A stretch of 64,000 nt of DNA from Shewanella metallivivens (GCF_028750675.1 NZ_JAQQPZ010000013.1:1021753-1085752); one strand, 5' to 3'; shown: positions 9,682 through 19,569, counted from the first letter of the stretch. A program made the numbers and translations. The notes: a model not told the origin generated them from the letters alone.

Positions 9682-10298
9682 TACAAGGCTCCTAACAAAT
9701 AAACAACGGTAAACACACACACCCAAACGATGTCTAAGAAGTGCCAAAACAAACTTAAGCAGCTCAAACGAGTCACGCTGCGATTGGTTAAGCCGGTTGT
9801 TAATACCTCAACCATCATAATCAGCATCCAAATTAAGCCTGCGGTGACATGCAAACCATGCATGCCGACTAGGGCAAAAAAGGCCGATAAAAAGGCGCTG
9901 CGATCAGGGCCATTACCGTGTTCAATTAAGTGGTGGAATTCGTACACTTCCATGCCAATAAACACACAACCTAACGCAAAGGTGATTAACAGCCAGCCTA
10001 AGGTTGCCGCTTTCTTTTGGTGTTTAGCGCAAATCATTGCTACGCCATAGGTAATACTACTGACCAATAGCGCGGCGGTTTCAATAAGTACAAAGTCGAG
10101 CTCAAAAATATCTTTACCAGACACGCCGCCGTCGGTGTTCATAAACAATACGGCGTAAGTGGCAAAGACCGAGGCAAACAAAATACAGTCGGTCATTAGG
10201 TAAATCCAAAAACCGAATAAGGTGTTGCCGCTAGTGTCGTGGTGCTCATGCTCATGAGAATGAGCCATGTGTAAATCTGCTTGAATAGCAATACTCAT
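9681..10298 (-). CDS. cyoC: Cytochrome bo3 quinol oxidase subunit III
   Basis: Haem-copper oxidase subunit III, 205 aa, with five TMs as in the quinol-oxidase branch. The N-terminal His-rich patch ([12 protein letters not shown]) and [27 protein letters not shown]-like E in [12 protein letters not shown], and [14 protein letters not shown] are characteristic of CyoC. ATG 10296-10298 starts 2 bp after the cyoB stop. It stabilises the catalytic subunit and its bound lipids. Confidence 0.93.
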   Translation of the reverse strand: MSIAIQADLHMAHSHEHEHHDTSGNTLFGFWIYLMTDCILFASVFATYAVLFMNTDGGVSGKDIFELDFVLIETAALLVSSITYGVAMICAKHQKKAATLGWLLITFALGCVFIGMEVYEFHHLIEHGNGPDRSAFLSAFFALVGMHGLHVTAGLIWMLIMMVEVLTTGLTNRSVTRLSCLSLFWHFLDIVWVCVFTVVYLLGAL

Positions 10299-10300
10299 TA

Positions 10301-12301
10301 TCAGCCCCTTGCTAGGTTAGTGAGGTTTGCAGCGACATTATCTAGGTGTGCATTTTCAATTAATGCAACGTCTTTGGGCTGCACGTAATAGTCAACATCG
10401 CTGTCGTAAGCGCGCACCAAAAACAGCACAAATGCACTGATAAAACCGACAATAGCTAACCACCAAATATGCCAAATTGCCGCAAAGCCAACCGCCGTTA
10501 TACACGCCGCCATAAAAATACCGCTGGCGGTGTTTTTAGGCATGTGGATTGGCTGATACTTTTGCGCACGTTGATACGCCTGGCCTTTTTCTTTCATGTC
10601 GGTAAAGGCATCAATGTCAGACACATGGGGTAATGTTGCGAAGTTATAACACTGCGGTGGTGACGAGGTAGACCACTCTAAAGTATGGCCATTCCACGGG
10701 TCGCCAGTGGTGTCTAGATTTTGCTGACGGTCGCGGAAGCTCACATACAATTGCACAAACTGTAAAATGATGCCGGCCAAAATAATAAAGGCGCCCACAG
10801 CCGCAAAGTAAATCCAGAAGTTCCAAGCTGGGTTGTCTGTGTGGTTAATACGACGTGTCATACCCATAAAGCCAAGTACATACAGTGGCATAAACGCCAC
10901 ATAGAAACCAATTTGCCAGCACCAGAATGACGCTTTACCTAAGCGCTCATTTAAGTGGAAGCCCATGGCTTTAGGGAACCAAAATGCAAAGCCTGCCATG
11001 TACCCAAATACCGCACCACCTAAAATGGTGTTATGAAAATGAGCAATTAAAAATAGGCTGTTGTGTAATACGTAATCCGCCCCAGGTACCGCCAGTAATA
11101 CGCCGGTCATGCCGCCAATAGTAAAGGTGACCATAAAGCCTAGGGTCCACAATACTGGTACGGTAATGCGTAAACGGCCACGGTAAATGGTAAATAACCA
11201 GTTAAACAGTTTTACCCCAGTCGGCACCGCAATCACCATGGTCATTACCCCAAAGAAGGCGTTAACGTTGGCGCTTGAGCCCATGGTAAAAAAGTGGTGT
11301 AACCATACAATAAAACCAAGAATAGAAATCGCGCCACTTGCCCACACCATTGAGCTGTAGCCAAATAAGCGTTTTGAGGTAAAGGTTGAGATCACTTCTG
11401 AGAAAATACCAAATGCCGGTAAAATCAGAATATACACTTCAGGATGTCCCCAAGCCCAAAACAGGTTGATGTACATCATGGCGTTGCCGCCACCATCATT
11501 AGTAAAGAAGTGGAAATCGAGGTAACGATCTAGGGTTAATAGGCCTAACACCGCGGTTAAAATGGGGAACGAGGCAACGATTAAGATATTGGCCCAGGTA
11601 CAGGTCCAGGTAAAAATGGGCATTTGCATCAGCTTCATGCCTGGCGCGCGCATTTTTAATACTGTGGCAATAAAGTTCACCCCAGTTAAGGTTGTCCCTA
11701 TGCCCGATATTTGCAAGGCCCAGATATAATAATCGACCCCCACCCCTGGGCTGTAAGCCAGCTCCGATAATGGCGGATAAGCCACCCAACCGGTTTTGGC
11801 AAATTCACCGAGCCCAAGTGATATGTTAATTAACACCGCACCTGATGCCGTCAGCCAAAAGCTTAAGTTGTTTAAAAACGGAAACGCCACATCGCGGGCA
11901 CCAATTTGCAAGGGTAATACCAAGTTCATTAGACCGATCATAAATGGCATGGCCATAAAGATAATCATGATCACGCCGTGGGCAGTGAAGATTTGGTCGT
12001 AATGTTCTGGTGGCAAATATCCTGCTGCACCATTGGTGGCAAGTGCCTGTTGGGTTCGCATCATAATCGCGTCTGAAAAGCCGCGAATAAGCATAATTAA
12101 CGCAAGTAAAATATACATAATGCCGAGCTTTTTATGATCGACAGAGGTAATCCAGTCGTGCCACAAAATGCCCCACTTTTGATGTTTAGTAATGAGCGCC
12201 GCAATAATCAATCCAATCACGCCAACAACCGCAAGGGTGACCATAATAATGGGTTCGTGATACGGAATAGACTCGAGGGTTATTTTTCCAAGAAATGACA
12301 T
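10301..12301 (-). CDS. cyoB: Cytochrome bo3 quinol oxidase subunit I
   Basis: Catalytic subunit of the bo3 oxidase, which reduces O2 to water with electrons from ubiquinol and pumps protons. At 666 aa it matches E. coli CyoB (663). Key features: [13 protein letters not shown] containing a low-spin haem His ligand, the D-channel region, [15 protein letters not shown] with the CuB His and cross-linked Tyr, LHHFFTMG with the CuB His pair, and [17 protein letters not shown] with the two haem ligands. The extended N- and C-terminal helices are typical of the quinol branch. It is 2 bp from both neighbours in the operon. Confidence 0.96.
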   Translation of the reverse strand: MSFLGKITLESIPYHEPIIMVTLAVVGVIGLIIAALITKHQKWGILWHDWITSVDHKKLGIMYILLALIMLIRGFSDAIMMRTQQALATNGAAGYLPPEHYDQIFTAHGVIMIIFMAMPFMIGLMNLVLPLQIGARDVAFPFLNNLSFWLTASGAVLINISLGLGEFAKTGWVAYPPLSELAYSPGVGVDYYIWALQISGIGTTLTGVNFIATVLKMRAPGMKLMQMPIFTWTCTWANILIVASFPILTAVLGLLTLDRYLDFHFFTNDGGGNAMMYINLFWAWGHPEVYILILPAFGIFSEVISTFTSKRLFGYSSMVWASGAISILGFIVWLHHFFTMGSSANVNAFFGVMTMVIAVPTGVKLFNWLFTIYRGRLRITVPVLWTLGFMVTFTIGGMTGVLLAVPGADYVLHNSLFLIAHFHNTILGGAVFGYMAGFAFWFPKAMGFHLNERLGKASFWCWQIGFYVAFMPLYVLGFMGMTRRINHTDNPAWNFWIYFAAVGAFIILAGIILQFVQLYVSFRDRQQNLDTTGDPWNGHTLEWSTSSPPQCYNFATLPHVSDIDAFTDMKEKGQAYQRAQKYQPIHMPKNTASGIFMAACITAVGFAAIWHIWWLAIVGFISAFVLFLVRAYDSDVDYYVQPKDVALIENAHLDNVAANLTNLARG

Positions 12302-12303
12302 AA

Positions 12304-13332
12304 TTACTCCGCCTCCCCAGAGGCAATGGATGATTGCTCAGTAGATGAGTGTGTTTGGTCTGCGTCCATGTCTTTCATATGTTGCATGTGCTGCATATGT
12401 TGAGCGTGGTCCATGCCTTTCATATTGCCCATGTCGTGCATGCCTTCCATATCTTCCATACCGCTCATGCTGCCCATCGATTTCATATTCGAGTCTGGGT
12501 GCATGTATTGCATCACAATGTAATTGAACATGCCCTGTTGCACTGAGCCGTAATATTGCACAGGGTTGTTTTCGCTCTTTTTCGCTAATTGCTTGTATTG
12601 TTGAACGTTTAAAGGCGAACCTTGCTGCTTAACCTTGGTAACCCAGGCATCAAAGTCGTCTGCTGTGGGCGTGGCGATGGCATTAAATTTCATGCCCGCA
12701 AACCCAGCGCCGCTGTAGTTAGCTGAAATCCCTTTAAATGTGCCCGGCTCGTTGGCAATAAGGTGCAACTTAGTGGCCATGCCTGCCATAGAGTAAATTT
12801 GGCTGCCTAGCTGCGGAATGAAAAATGAGTTCATTGCCGTGTCTGAGGTGATTTTAAAGTTAACCGGTACATTGGTAGGGAAGGCCAATTCGTTAACCGA
12901 GGCGATGCCATATTCTGGATAGATAAATAACCATTTCCAGTCGAGTGATACCACCTGGACGGTGATTGGCTTTGCATCATGTTCAAGCGGTTTATAGGGG
13001 TCTAAATCATGAGTCGAGTTCCAAGTGATGATCCCTAATACAATCACGATCACAATGGGGATTAGCCACACAACAATTTCGATGGTTTTAGAGTGGGCCC
13101 ATTTAGGGGCATAGATTTCGTGATCGCGGCCGTCGCGGTATTTCCACGCAAAATAGAGTGTCATAAAAATAACCGGAATAACCACAATCAGCATCAATAA
13201 TGTCGCCACGACGATGAGGTGTTTCTCATCCATGCCAACTTGACCCTTAGGGTCGAGCACACCGCCTTCGCAGCCGGCCAGCACAAATGCGCCAACTGCT
13301 AGCATGGCTTTACTTAATTTTCGAATGAACAA
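12304..13332 (-). CDS. cyoA: Cytochrome bo3 quinol oxidase subunit II
   Basis: Lipoprotein subunit II, 342 aa. The lipobox LAGC is near residue 20, and two TMs follow ([40 protein letters not shown]). The cupredoxin domain contains [20 protein letters not shown] and lacks the CuA cysteines, as expected for a quinol oxidase. The C-terminus (about residues 275-342) is an unusually long Met/His/Asp tail with repeated GM, DM and QHM units; E. coli CyoA has a shorter one. The start is TTG 13330-13332 with AGGA 8 nt upstream; it gives a normal lipoprotein signal. First gene of the cyo operon. Confidence 0.95.
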   Translation of the reverse strand: MFIRKLSKAMLAVGAFVLAGCEGGVLDPKGQVGMDEKHLIVVATLLMLIVVIPVIFMTLYFAWKYRDGRDHEIYAPKWAHSKTIEIVVWLIPIVIVIVLGIITWNSTHDLDPYKPLEHDAKPITVQVVSLDWKWLFIYPEYGIASVNELAFPTNVPVNFKITSDTAMNSFFIPQLGSQIYSMAGMATKLHLIANEPGTFKGISANYSGAGFAGMKFNAIATPTADDFDAWVTKVKQQGSPLNVQQYKQLAKKSENNPVQYYGSVQQGMFNYIVMQYMHPDSNMKSMGSMSGMEDMEGMHDMGNMKGMDHAQHMQHMQHMKDMDADQTHSSTEQSSIASGEAE

Positions 13333-13413
13333 AGGAAGATTCCTCTCACCTTAATAACTTAACTACGCTGCCAGGAGGTAACCGTGACAGATTAAAAGCA
13401 ACAGGTAGGCAGC

Positions 13414-13444
13414 ATAGGCAAGGCTCAAATGAGCTGTCGCCTAT
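13414..13444 (-). promoter_or_regulatory. Imperfect hairpin in the cyoA leader
   Basis: Inverted repeat ataggc / gcctat with a partly paired inner segment (ggctc / gagct) around a 4-nt loop, about 80 bp upstream of cyoA. There is no T run, so it is not an obvious terminator. It could be an operator or an mRNA structure. Confidence 0.3.
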
Positions 13445-13495
13445 CGCATTGATATAACAACAACGTGCTATGAATAACCTGTTGTAAGAGTTGAG

Positions 13496-13897
13496 CTAAA
13501 ACGAAAAGTAACGAGGAGGGGCGCGGCAGCCGTGTGCCGTATAGTCTAACGACTTAGGAATAACAGGTGATAAAGCACTTAGCGCATCGCTGAGTTCAAG
13601 CAGATTGCTAAATTTAGCATTGAGGTGAAACAAACGCCAAAATTGCTCAATTACCATAGGGTTAAACACAATTAAGCTGAGCAAGCCCGCCCCGACAAAC
13701 TCAGCCAGTAGGCCGTCTGCAATGGCGATAAACTCACTGATATCAATAAAGTGACCCACCGAAATCGATAACGCATCGGCCAAAGGTTGCAGCAACAGTA
13801 ATCCGAAACACAAAGTTAAATGTGCTTTACTCAGTTTGGATAATCTTGCAATGCGCCTGAGTGGCTTAACAAGATTTTGGCAAAGAGTTGGATTCAA
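13496..13897 (-). CDS. Small hypothetical membrane protein upstream of cyoA
   Basis: Not recognised. The 133-aa product has a basic N-terminus, a hydrophobic segment (LTLCFGLLLLQPLADAL), a second one (LLAEFVGAGLLSLIVFNPMV) and a C-terminus ending CRAPPRYFSF. It would start at TTG 13895-13897 with GGAA upstream, a weak signal. It is co-oriented with cyoA, 163 bp upstream. The R-x-P-P ending recalls small copper-associated proteins of the DUF2946/CopL type, and the protein at 58483-58884 also ends in RPP; this is a hint, not an assignment. It may also be a chance reading frame. Confidence 0.4.
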   Translation of the reverse strand: MNPTLCQNLVKPLRRIARLSKLSKAHLTLCFGLLLLQPLADALSISVGHFIDISEFIAIADGLLAEFVGAGLLSLIVFNPMVIEQFWRLFHLNAKFSNLLELSDALSALSPVIPKSLDYTAHGCRAPPRYFSF

Positions 13898-14592
13898 AAA
13901 ACGTTTCCGTCTTAGCGTAAAAGAAGTGGTTGTCGCATCAAAACCGTGCGCGTCGTTATACGGCAGGAGAATAACAAGAAGCGGCTATTAATTGAAAGCC
14001 GTTAAGGGCTGTAAAGCCGTGCAAATATTAAATAAACCTGAAATAACATATTATTTAAACCATTTGATTACATATTTAACCATGTGTTTACCTATCTAGA
14101 TCTCAAAATGCTTGAGTTTGTGATGTCTGGCACTCAAAGTGGCTGGTAAAACGTGAGCTATTTAAAGAGAGGTGAGCGCTCATGTGTAAAACAAACAGTA
14201 AGTGGTTTCGAGTGTTATGTGTTTTTTAAGCAAGTTAACGACAGTAGACGAGAGGTTTGAACAGGAAAAATATCGATTATTTTTACGACAGATTTTGACT
14301 TTCGACGAGCTGAACTATATTCTTTGTCGCTGTTTTGCGCTGCACCCGTGTAGTCAAAGCGAAATCTTATACATGTAAAGTCTTGCATGTCATGAAAATA
14401 AGCTGCATCAGCTAACCCCTTCCTGATTGGATTGCGACAATCCATTTGTAGTGGCAGTTTTGCTTTACCTCATATTAGATAGCATTTCGTTACATGACAG
14501 AACAACATCTTAGAGACTGTAGTCGATAAATCTATTTCGGCTCAGTATGTACTATTGAAATAAATGACTGAATTTTAAACAGAGTGAATAAC
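13898..14592. other. Gene-poor 0.7-kb region between cyo and sulP
   Basis: No gene I can support. The sequence is AT-rich, especially 14020-14100. A perfect 10-bp palindrome TGAGCGCTCA lies at 14173-14182. The only sizeable open frame (minus strand 14215-14445) has no ribosome site and no recognisable product. The region must carry the sulP promoter and perhaps that of the cyo operon. Confidence 0.5.
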
Positions 14593-16083
14593 ATGATACA
14601 AACCATGAAAAAAGAATGGTTCTCTAACATCCGCGGCGATCTTCTAGCCGGTCTTGTGGTTGCGCTGGCGTTAATTCCAGAGGCCATTGCCTTTTCGATT
14701 ATTGCAGGTGTTGACCCTAAAGTGGGGCTATATGCTTCGTTCTGTATTGCGGTAGTGATTGCATTTACTGGCGGCCGCCCTGGGATGATCTCGGCGGCAA
14801 CGGGTGCAATGGCACTGCTAATGGTCACCTTAGTTAAAGAGCACGGCCTTGAATACTTACTGGCCGCCACCTTATTAACCGGTGTATTCCAAATTGTGGC
14901 AGGTTATTTAAAGCTGGGTAACTTAATGCGCTTTGTATCGCGCTCGGTGGTGACCGGCTTTGTGAACGCCTTAGCGATTTTAATCTTTATGGCGCAAGTG
15001 CCTGAGCTGATTGATGTGACTTGGCATGTGTACGCCATGACCGCCACAGGCCTTGGGATTATTTACTTATTCCCGCTTATTCCGGTTATTGGTAAATCAT
15101 TGCCGTCACCGTTAGTGTGTATTGTTGGTTTAACCATTTTTGCCGTATTTATGGGTATTGATGTGCGTACCGTAGGCGATATGGGCCAGCTGCCTGACAC
15201 CTTACCTATCTTCTTGTGGCCAGAAGTGCCATTGACGCTTGAAACCCTGATGATCATCTTGCCTTATTCAGCAGGCCTTGCGGTGGTTGGTTTGCTTGAA
15301 TCAATGATGACAGCCACTATTGTTGATGACTTAACCGACACCCAAAGTGATAAAAACCGTGAATGTAAAGGCCAAGGTATTGCCAACATTGGTGCCGGTT
15401 TAATGGGCGGCATGGCAGGTTGTGCCATGATTGGTCAGTCAATTATCAACGTTAAATCGGGCGGTCGTGGCCGTTTGTCAACGTTTGCAGCAGGTGTGTT
15501 TTTGCTGATTTTAATCGTCTTTTTAGGTGACTGGTTAAAGCTTATCCCTATGGCCGCATTAGTGGCTGTAATGATCATGGTGTCTATTGGGACGTTCTCT
15601 TGGGATTCAATCCGTAACCTAAAACATCACCCAATGTCGACAAACCTTGTGATGGTGGCCACGGTTGTAGTGGTTGTTGCTACCCATAACCTGGCGATTG
15701 GGGTATTTGTAGGGGTGTTATTGGCTTCATTATTCTTTGCCAATAAAGTGGGTCGATTCATGGTGGTGAAAAGTTCAGACATTACTGCTGAAACAGGCCG
15801 CCATTATCAAATCGTTGGCCAGGTGTTTTTTGCCTCGGCAGATAAGTTTAGCCAATCATTTGATTTTAAAGAAGTGGTAGATAAAGTCACCATCGACTTA
15901 TCACTGGCACATTTTTGGGATATCACCGCAGTATCGGCACTCGATAAAGTCGTGATTAAATTCCGTCGTGATGGTACAGAGGTTGAGTTAATTGGCTTAA
16001 ATGAAGCCAGTGCGACCATCGTGGATAAATTCGGGGTGCACGATAAACCTGAAGAAGTCGAAAAAATGATGTCGGGTCACTAA
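14593..16083 (+). CDS. SulP-family anion transporter with STAS domain
   Basis: Inner-membrane SLC26/SulP transporter, 496 aa. It has the N-terminal family signature ([36 protein letters not shown]), [17 protein letters not shown], about twelve hydrophobic segments and a short C-terminal STAS domain (from about residue 405, [18 protein letters not shown]). The substrate cannot be read from sequence: this branch includes bicarbonate (BicA-like), C4-dicarboxylate (DauA) and sulfate carriers. ATG 14593 is preferred over GTG 14584 because it begins a normal SulP N-terminus. A universal stress protein follows 31 bp downstream, so they likely form an operon. Confidence 0.88.
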   Translation: MIQTMKKEWFSNIRGDLLAGLVVALALIPEAIAFSIIAGVDPKVGLYASFCIAVVIAFTGGRPGMISAATGAMALLMVTLVKEHGLEYLLAATLLTGVFQIVAGYLKLGNLMRFVSRSVVTGFVNALAILIFMAQVPELIDVTWHVYAMTATGLGIIYLFPLIPVIGKSLPSPLVCIVGLTIFAVFMGIDVRTVGDMGQLPDTLPIFLWPEVPLTLETLMIILPYSAGLAVVGLLESMMTATIVDDLTDTQSDKNRECKGQGIANIGAGLMGGMAGCAMIGQSIINVKSGGRGRLSTFAAGVFLLILIVFLGDWLKLIPMAALVAVMIMVSIGTFSWDSIRNLKHHPMSTNLVMVATVVVVVATHNLAIGVFVGVLLASLFFANKVGRFMVVKSSDITAETGRHYQIVGQVFFASADKFSQSFDFKEVVDKVTIDLSLAHFWDITAVSALDKVVIKFRRDGTEVELIGLNEASATIVDKFGVHDKPEEVEKMMSGH

Positions 16084-16114
16084 TCCTGAGCAGCACTATA
16101 AAAGGAGAACAATA

Positions 16115-16963
16115 ATGACAAATGTGATTGCTTGTATCGACGGTTCAAAAGCCACCTTAGCGGTGTGTGATGCCAGTGTGTGGGCGGCCACCCAAATGGC
16201 TGCGCCAGTGACCTTGTTACATGTGTTAGATAAATCTGTGTATCCAACACAATTGAATTTATCTGGCAGCATTGGTTTAGGTACGCGTGAACACCTACTC
16301 GATGAAATGGTTGAACTGGAAGGGCGCAGAAGCAAACTGGCGCTCGAGCAAGGCAAATATATGCTCGAAGATGCTAAAACCTGCGTCACTAAGCAGCAAG
16401 CTAATGTCGCGGTAGACACCTTACAGCGCCATGGCGATTTAATTGAAACCTTGTTAGAGCAAGAGCCCAATGCACGCTTAGTGGTCATGGGGCGTCAAGG
16501 TGAACAGCACCAGGACCACCCTATTGGCAGCCATATTGAGAGTGTTATCCGCACGCTTAAGCAACCCATTTTAGTGGTTATGCCTGAGTTTACTGCACCT
16601 AAGCGCTTTATCTTTGCTTATGATGGCAGTGCTACGGCGAAAAAAGCCCTAGCTCGAGTGGCAGCCAGCCCTTTGCTTAAAGGTTTAGCGTGTCACTTAG
16701 TGATGGTGTCAGACAATCAAACTCAAGCCAGTGCCGAACTTGCAGCAGCAGCCGATACCTTAAACGGTGCAGACTTTAACGTGAGCACCGCAGTGTGTCA
16801 GGGCGAAGTGCAAGCGGCATTAGAAGCCTACCAAATTGAGCATAGCATCGACTTAATGGTCATGGGCGCGTATGGCCATTCGCGTATTCGCGAGTTTTTT
16901 GTGGGTAGCAATACCACCAGAATGATCAGCAAAAGCAAAATCCCGTTATTACTATTGCGTTAG
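16115..16963 (+). CDS. Universal stress protein with two UspA domains
   Basis: Cytoplasmic tandem UspA protein, 282 aa. Domain 1 runs from about residue 1 to 145 (NVIACIDGSKATLAVCDASV; VMGRQGEQHQDHPIGSHIES) and domain 2 from 155 to 282 (RFIFAYDGSATAKKALARVA; MVMGAYGHSRIREFFVGSNT). The G-2x-G-9x-G-(S/T) type ATP-binding loop is visible in domain 2 and is altered in domain 1. AAAGGAG precedes the ATG. The gene follows the SulP gene closely and ends at a strong terminator. A regulatory role on the transporter is inferred from the pairing only. Confidence 0.9.
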   Translation: MTNVIACIDGSKATLAVCDASVWAATQMAAPVTLLHVLDKSVYPTQLNLSGSIGLGTREHLLDEMVELEGRRSKLALEQGKYMLEDAKTCVTKQQANVAVDTLQRHGDLIETLLEQEPNARLVVMGRQGEQHQDHPIGSHIESVIRTLKQPILVVMPEFTAPKRFIFAYDGSATAKKALARVAASPLLKGLACHLVMVSDNQTQASAELAAAADTLNGADFNVSTAVCQGEVQAALEAYQIEHSIDLMVMGAYGHSRIREFFVGSNTTRMISKSKIPLLLLR

Positions 16964-16999
16964 TCATAATGACTCGCTGACAGCTAAGAGCTGATAGCT

Positions 17000-17038
17000 A
17001 AAAAGCCACTCCGGCAGTGTATGTCGGAGTGGCTTTTT
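17000..17038 (+). terminator. Rho-independent terminator after the UspA gene
   Basis: Stem of 14 bp (aaaaagccactccg / cggagtggcttttt) with an 11-nt loop and a T run, 36 bp after the stop. Confidence 0.9.
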
Positions 17039-17069
17039 GTTTATGGCTTTTAGTTTACGGCATGGTTGC

Positions 17070-17150
17070 GGTGATTTAAGACCTACGAGCGCTACATCGT
17101 GGCACTTCGAAGACGCCAGAGCATGGACAAAGGTTACTTTGACTCCATTC
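17070..17150. repeat. Dispersed repeat, copy A
   Basis: This stretch aligns by eye with 18346-18415 on the other side of the 17622-18296 gene. Shared words include a CGTGGCACTTCG / CATGGTACTTCG block, CCAGAG, GGA.AAA and GTTACT followed by CATTCAA. A shorter third match (GGCCACTAAGGTCGTGGCA) is at 17288-17306. The copies have diverged by about a quarter of positions. I take them as a degenerate intergenic repeat family. Confidence 0.5.
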
Positions 17151-17184
17151 AATTCCATTCAATTCCATTCAATTCCATTCAATT
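17145..17184. repeat. 10-bp tandem repeat, four copies
   Basis: Four perfect head-to-tail copies of CCATTCAATT, continuing from the 3' end of dispersed repeat copy A. It is non-coding and the unit is not a multiple of three. The surrounding 17039-17621 has no gene I can support; it holds this array, the dispersed repeats and the promoter region of the next gene. Confidence 0.9.
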
Positions 17185-17621
17185 CGTCTTCATTAAACCC
17201 GTCTTCACAAAATTCGTTAGCATTAAATTTGTCGTCCCAGCAATGCTTTTGAGCCGGGATTGAGGTGTTCGCTTTTGTTTTTGTTGCGGCCACTAAGGTC
17301 GTGGCATTTTGCCTATACTGAGGTAAAGAGTTAAGGCTTATTCTTGTTTACAATCAGAGATGATACGTCGTGTTAAATAAGCGAATGAGCATTGAAATAT
17401 TGCAGTATGGGTTTATTGTATAAAAATAAAGCGTATCATCAATAATGACGCAGTGATAAATGCAACTATGAGTCGTAGGTGTTTGTTGCCTATGATTTTT
17501 TAGCGGTATTCATCTGTGATTATCCGTATTCATCCGTGTTAGCAGGTGATGTTGAGAGGCAAGTCTCTAGTCAACCGTTACAAGCCATAAAATATCTTTA
17601 ATTCACAATGGCCAACATACT

Positions 17622-18296
17622 ATGGAACATAAACGATATTTTTTATTGCTTTCAATCATCTTTGTTATTGAATTTATAGTTATTTCTATCAACCCTTATA
17701 ATCGAGCCGATTGGGCGCTTGAGAATGTTTTAGTTGTTTTTTCTGCCATCTTTGTGGTGTTTACCTATAAAAAATGCCCATTATCGCGGCTCTCTTATAG
17801 TTTGATATTTGTTTTTATGAGCTTGCATGAAATCGGCTCATTTTATACTTATTCCAATGTTCCCTATGACGAATTTCTACAGTCGTATTTTAATTTTAGC
17901 CTTAACGAATATATGGATTGGCATCGTAATAACTTTGATCGATTTATCCATTTTGCATACGGCTTTTTACTGGCATACCCAGTGAGAAATTTGTATTGCA
18001 AGATTGCAGGCGTGAAAGGCTTTTGGAGCTATTTCACACCGTTAAACCTGATTATGTCGACATCGATGTTATATGAGTTAGTAGAGTGGGGCGCCGCAGA
18101 AGTCTTTGGCGGCGAGCTTGGCATGGCGTATTTAGGCACACAAGGTGATATTTGGGATGCGCATAAAGATATGGCGCTCGCTAGCTTGGGCGGGTTTATA
18201 GCGATGGCGATAACGCTTGTGGTTTATTCACGTATTCAGAAAGACTTTCGAGAGCAATGGCGACTAAGCTTAACGGTAAACAATAAAGGTCGTTAA
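17622..18296 (+). CDS. DUF2238 inner-membrane protein (YjdF-like)
   Basis: Polytopic inner-membrane protein of the DUF2238/YjdF family, 224 aa, function unknown. Hallmarks seen: HEIGSFYTYSNVPYD near residue 70, DRFIHFAYGF near 105, and the C-terminal block YELVEWGAAEVFGGELG followed by GTQGDIWDAHKDMALA. About six TMs. It stands alone, with degenerate repeats on both sides. The conserved His, Glu and Asp residues within or near membrane segments would suit metal or cofactor binding, but no activity is established from sequence. Confidence 0.88.
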   Translation: MEHKRYFLLLSIIFVIEFIVISINPYNRADWALENVLVVFSAIFVVFTYKKCPLSRLSYSLIFVFMSLHEIGSFYTYSNVPYDEFLQSYFNFSLNEYMDWHRNNFDRFIHFAYGFLLAYPVRNLYCKIAGVKGFWSYFTPLNLIMSTSMLYELVEWGAAEVFGGELGMAYLGTQGDIWDAHKDMALASLGGFIAMAITLVVYSRIQKDFREQWRLSLTVNNKGR

Positions 18297-18345
18297 GCAA
18301 AGCAGAGGCAAGTCGAATTGCTATGGTTGCTTAGGCCTTTTATAG

Positions 18346-18440
18346 CCGACGGCCACTAACGTCATGGTACTTCGCAGGCTCCAGAGTTGGATAAATGTTA
18401 CTCTGGTTCATTCAACTTTATTATATGCAACTTCTTTAAA
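18346..18440. repeat. Dispersed repeat, copy B
   Basis: Diverged counterpart of 17070-17150: GCCACTAACGTCATGGTACTTCG, then CTCCAGAG, GGATAAATGTTACT and CATTCAA, ending near AATTCGTCGGGACGACGA. Both copies lie downstream of genes in intergenic DNA. Confidence 0.5.
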
Positions 18441-18548
18441 TTCGTCGGGACGACGAGAAAATAGCTAAAAAGCTTTTGGCCCGTGCAGGGTGGAACCTTG
18501 CGATTTTAAGCGTTAATGCCGCAGGCCATATTTCAATCCCACTGTCCA

Positions 18549-19487
18549 TTATGCTTCGCTATTCACCACCCTCGAACTGACTTTTTTACGTGTTTGGCTG
18601 AGCGTGTAAACGCCGCTAATCACAACGAGTAGGCTGCCGAGTAGCGTCATGATGTCGGGTGATTCACCGAATATGAATATGCCCAACGCTAAGGCAAATA
18701 ATAAACGGGTGTAACGAAAGGGAGCGATGACTGACACGTCGCCTGCGCGCATGGCAATGGTAAGGGCATTATAAGCCGCGACACCAAAAATAATTGCGCC
18801 GATAATTTGCAGTGATGTAATAGCGTTAAGCTGTGTTGGCTCATTTTGATATAACTGGATAGCGATCCCTGCGGGGATTAATACAAAAAATCCATATACC
18901 CCAAGTTGCATGTTCGATAACACAGGCGGCGCTGCGCGGGTGGCTAAATCGCGGCCGGCAAAGCCTAATGTGGCGATGACCGCAAGTAGTGAGTTAGCTT
19001 CAAACCCGGCGAGGCCGGGGCGGATTATCATTAATACCCCAATAAATCCCACCAGTACCGCAAGCCATCGTTTAACGCCAACATGTTCACCAAACAATAA
19101 TGCAGCGCCTATCATGGCAATCAAGGGTGTAGCTTGTAATATTGCCGATGCACTCGACAGCGGAGTGAGCGTAATGGCCAGGGCAAAGCTAAAGCGGCCA
19201 ATGACTTCACACAATGCGCGGATTAAAATCGGTGCAGTGAGTATGGCCGGATGCAGTATCTTTTGACCTTTACGCCATGTCAGAAATATAAAAATCAGCA
19301 TGCCACCGAGGCCAAACAATGCCAGGATTTGACCTAAAGCAGTGGTTTCGGCTGCGGACTTAATCAACATGTCTTCAATGGCAAAAGCGGCCATTGCAAC
19401 AACCATGTAGAGGCTGCCTTTAGTATTGTTCAATGGTACACCTATGGGAGCGTTCAGCGATAAAAAGAGTCGGTAAACGCTATTCAT
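18549..19487 (-). CDS. DMT-superfamily transporter with two EamA domains
   Basis: Inner-membrane permease of the drug/metabolite transporter superfamily, 312 aa, ten predicted TMs in two EamA repeats (about residues 25-155 and 165-300). Seen: MAAFAIEDMLIKSAAE at the start of repeat one, ATPLIAMIGAALLFGEHVGVKRWLAVLVGF at the end of repeat one, and FRYTRLLFALALGIFIFGE in repeat two. The substrate is unknown. ATG 19485-19487 is used; an internal Met about 28 residues later is possible because the ribosome site is weak. It is convergent with the DUF2238 gene. Confidence 0.85.
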   Translation of the reverse strand: MNSVYRLFLSLNAPIGVPLNNTKGSLYMVVAMAAFAIEDMLIKSAAETTALGQILALFGLGGMLIFIFLTWRKGQKILHPAILTAPILIRALCEVIGRFSFALAITLTPLSSASAILQATPLIAMIGAALLFGEHVGVKRWLAVLVGFIGVLMIIRPGLAGFEANSLLAVIATLGFAGRDLATRAAPPVLSNMQLGVYGFFVLIPAGIAIQLYQNEPTQLNAITSLQIIGAIIFGVAAYNALTIAMRAGDVSVIAPFRYTRLLFALALGIFIFGESPDIMTLLGSLLVVISGVYTLSQTRKKVSSRVVNSEA

Positions 19488-19569
19488 CAGGTTTATGTGA
19501 ATGACAGCGTTTGAGTGTGTTAACTCGCTGATTATTAGAAGCTATCGATTAGGCAACGTTAAATTGCTT

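Noticed and set aside
10644..11789. Extra frames inside cyoB
   Set aside because: Overlapping readings of a strongly conserved oxidase gene with no independent start signal.
14215..14445. 76-codon open frame on the minus strand in the cyo-sulP gap
   Set aside because: No ribosome site, no recognisable product, and composition unlike the neighbouring genes.
17145..17184. Possible CRISPR-like array from the 10-bp repeats
   Set aside because: The units are contiguous with no spacers and are far too short for CRISPR repeats.
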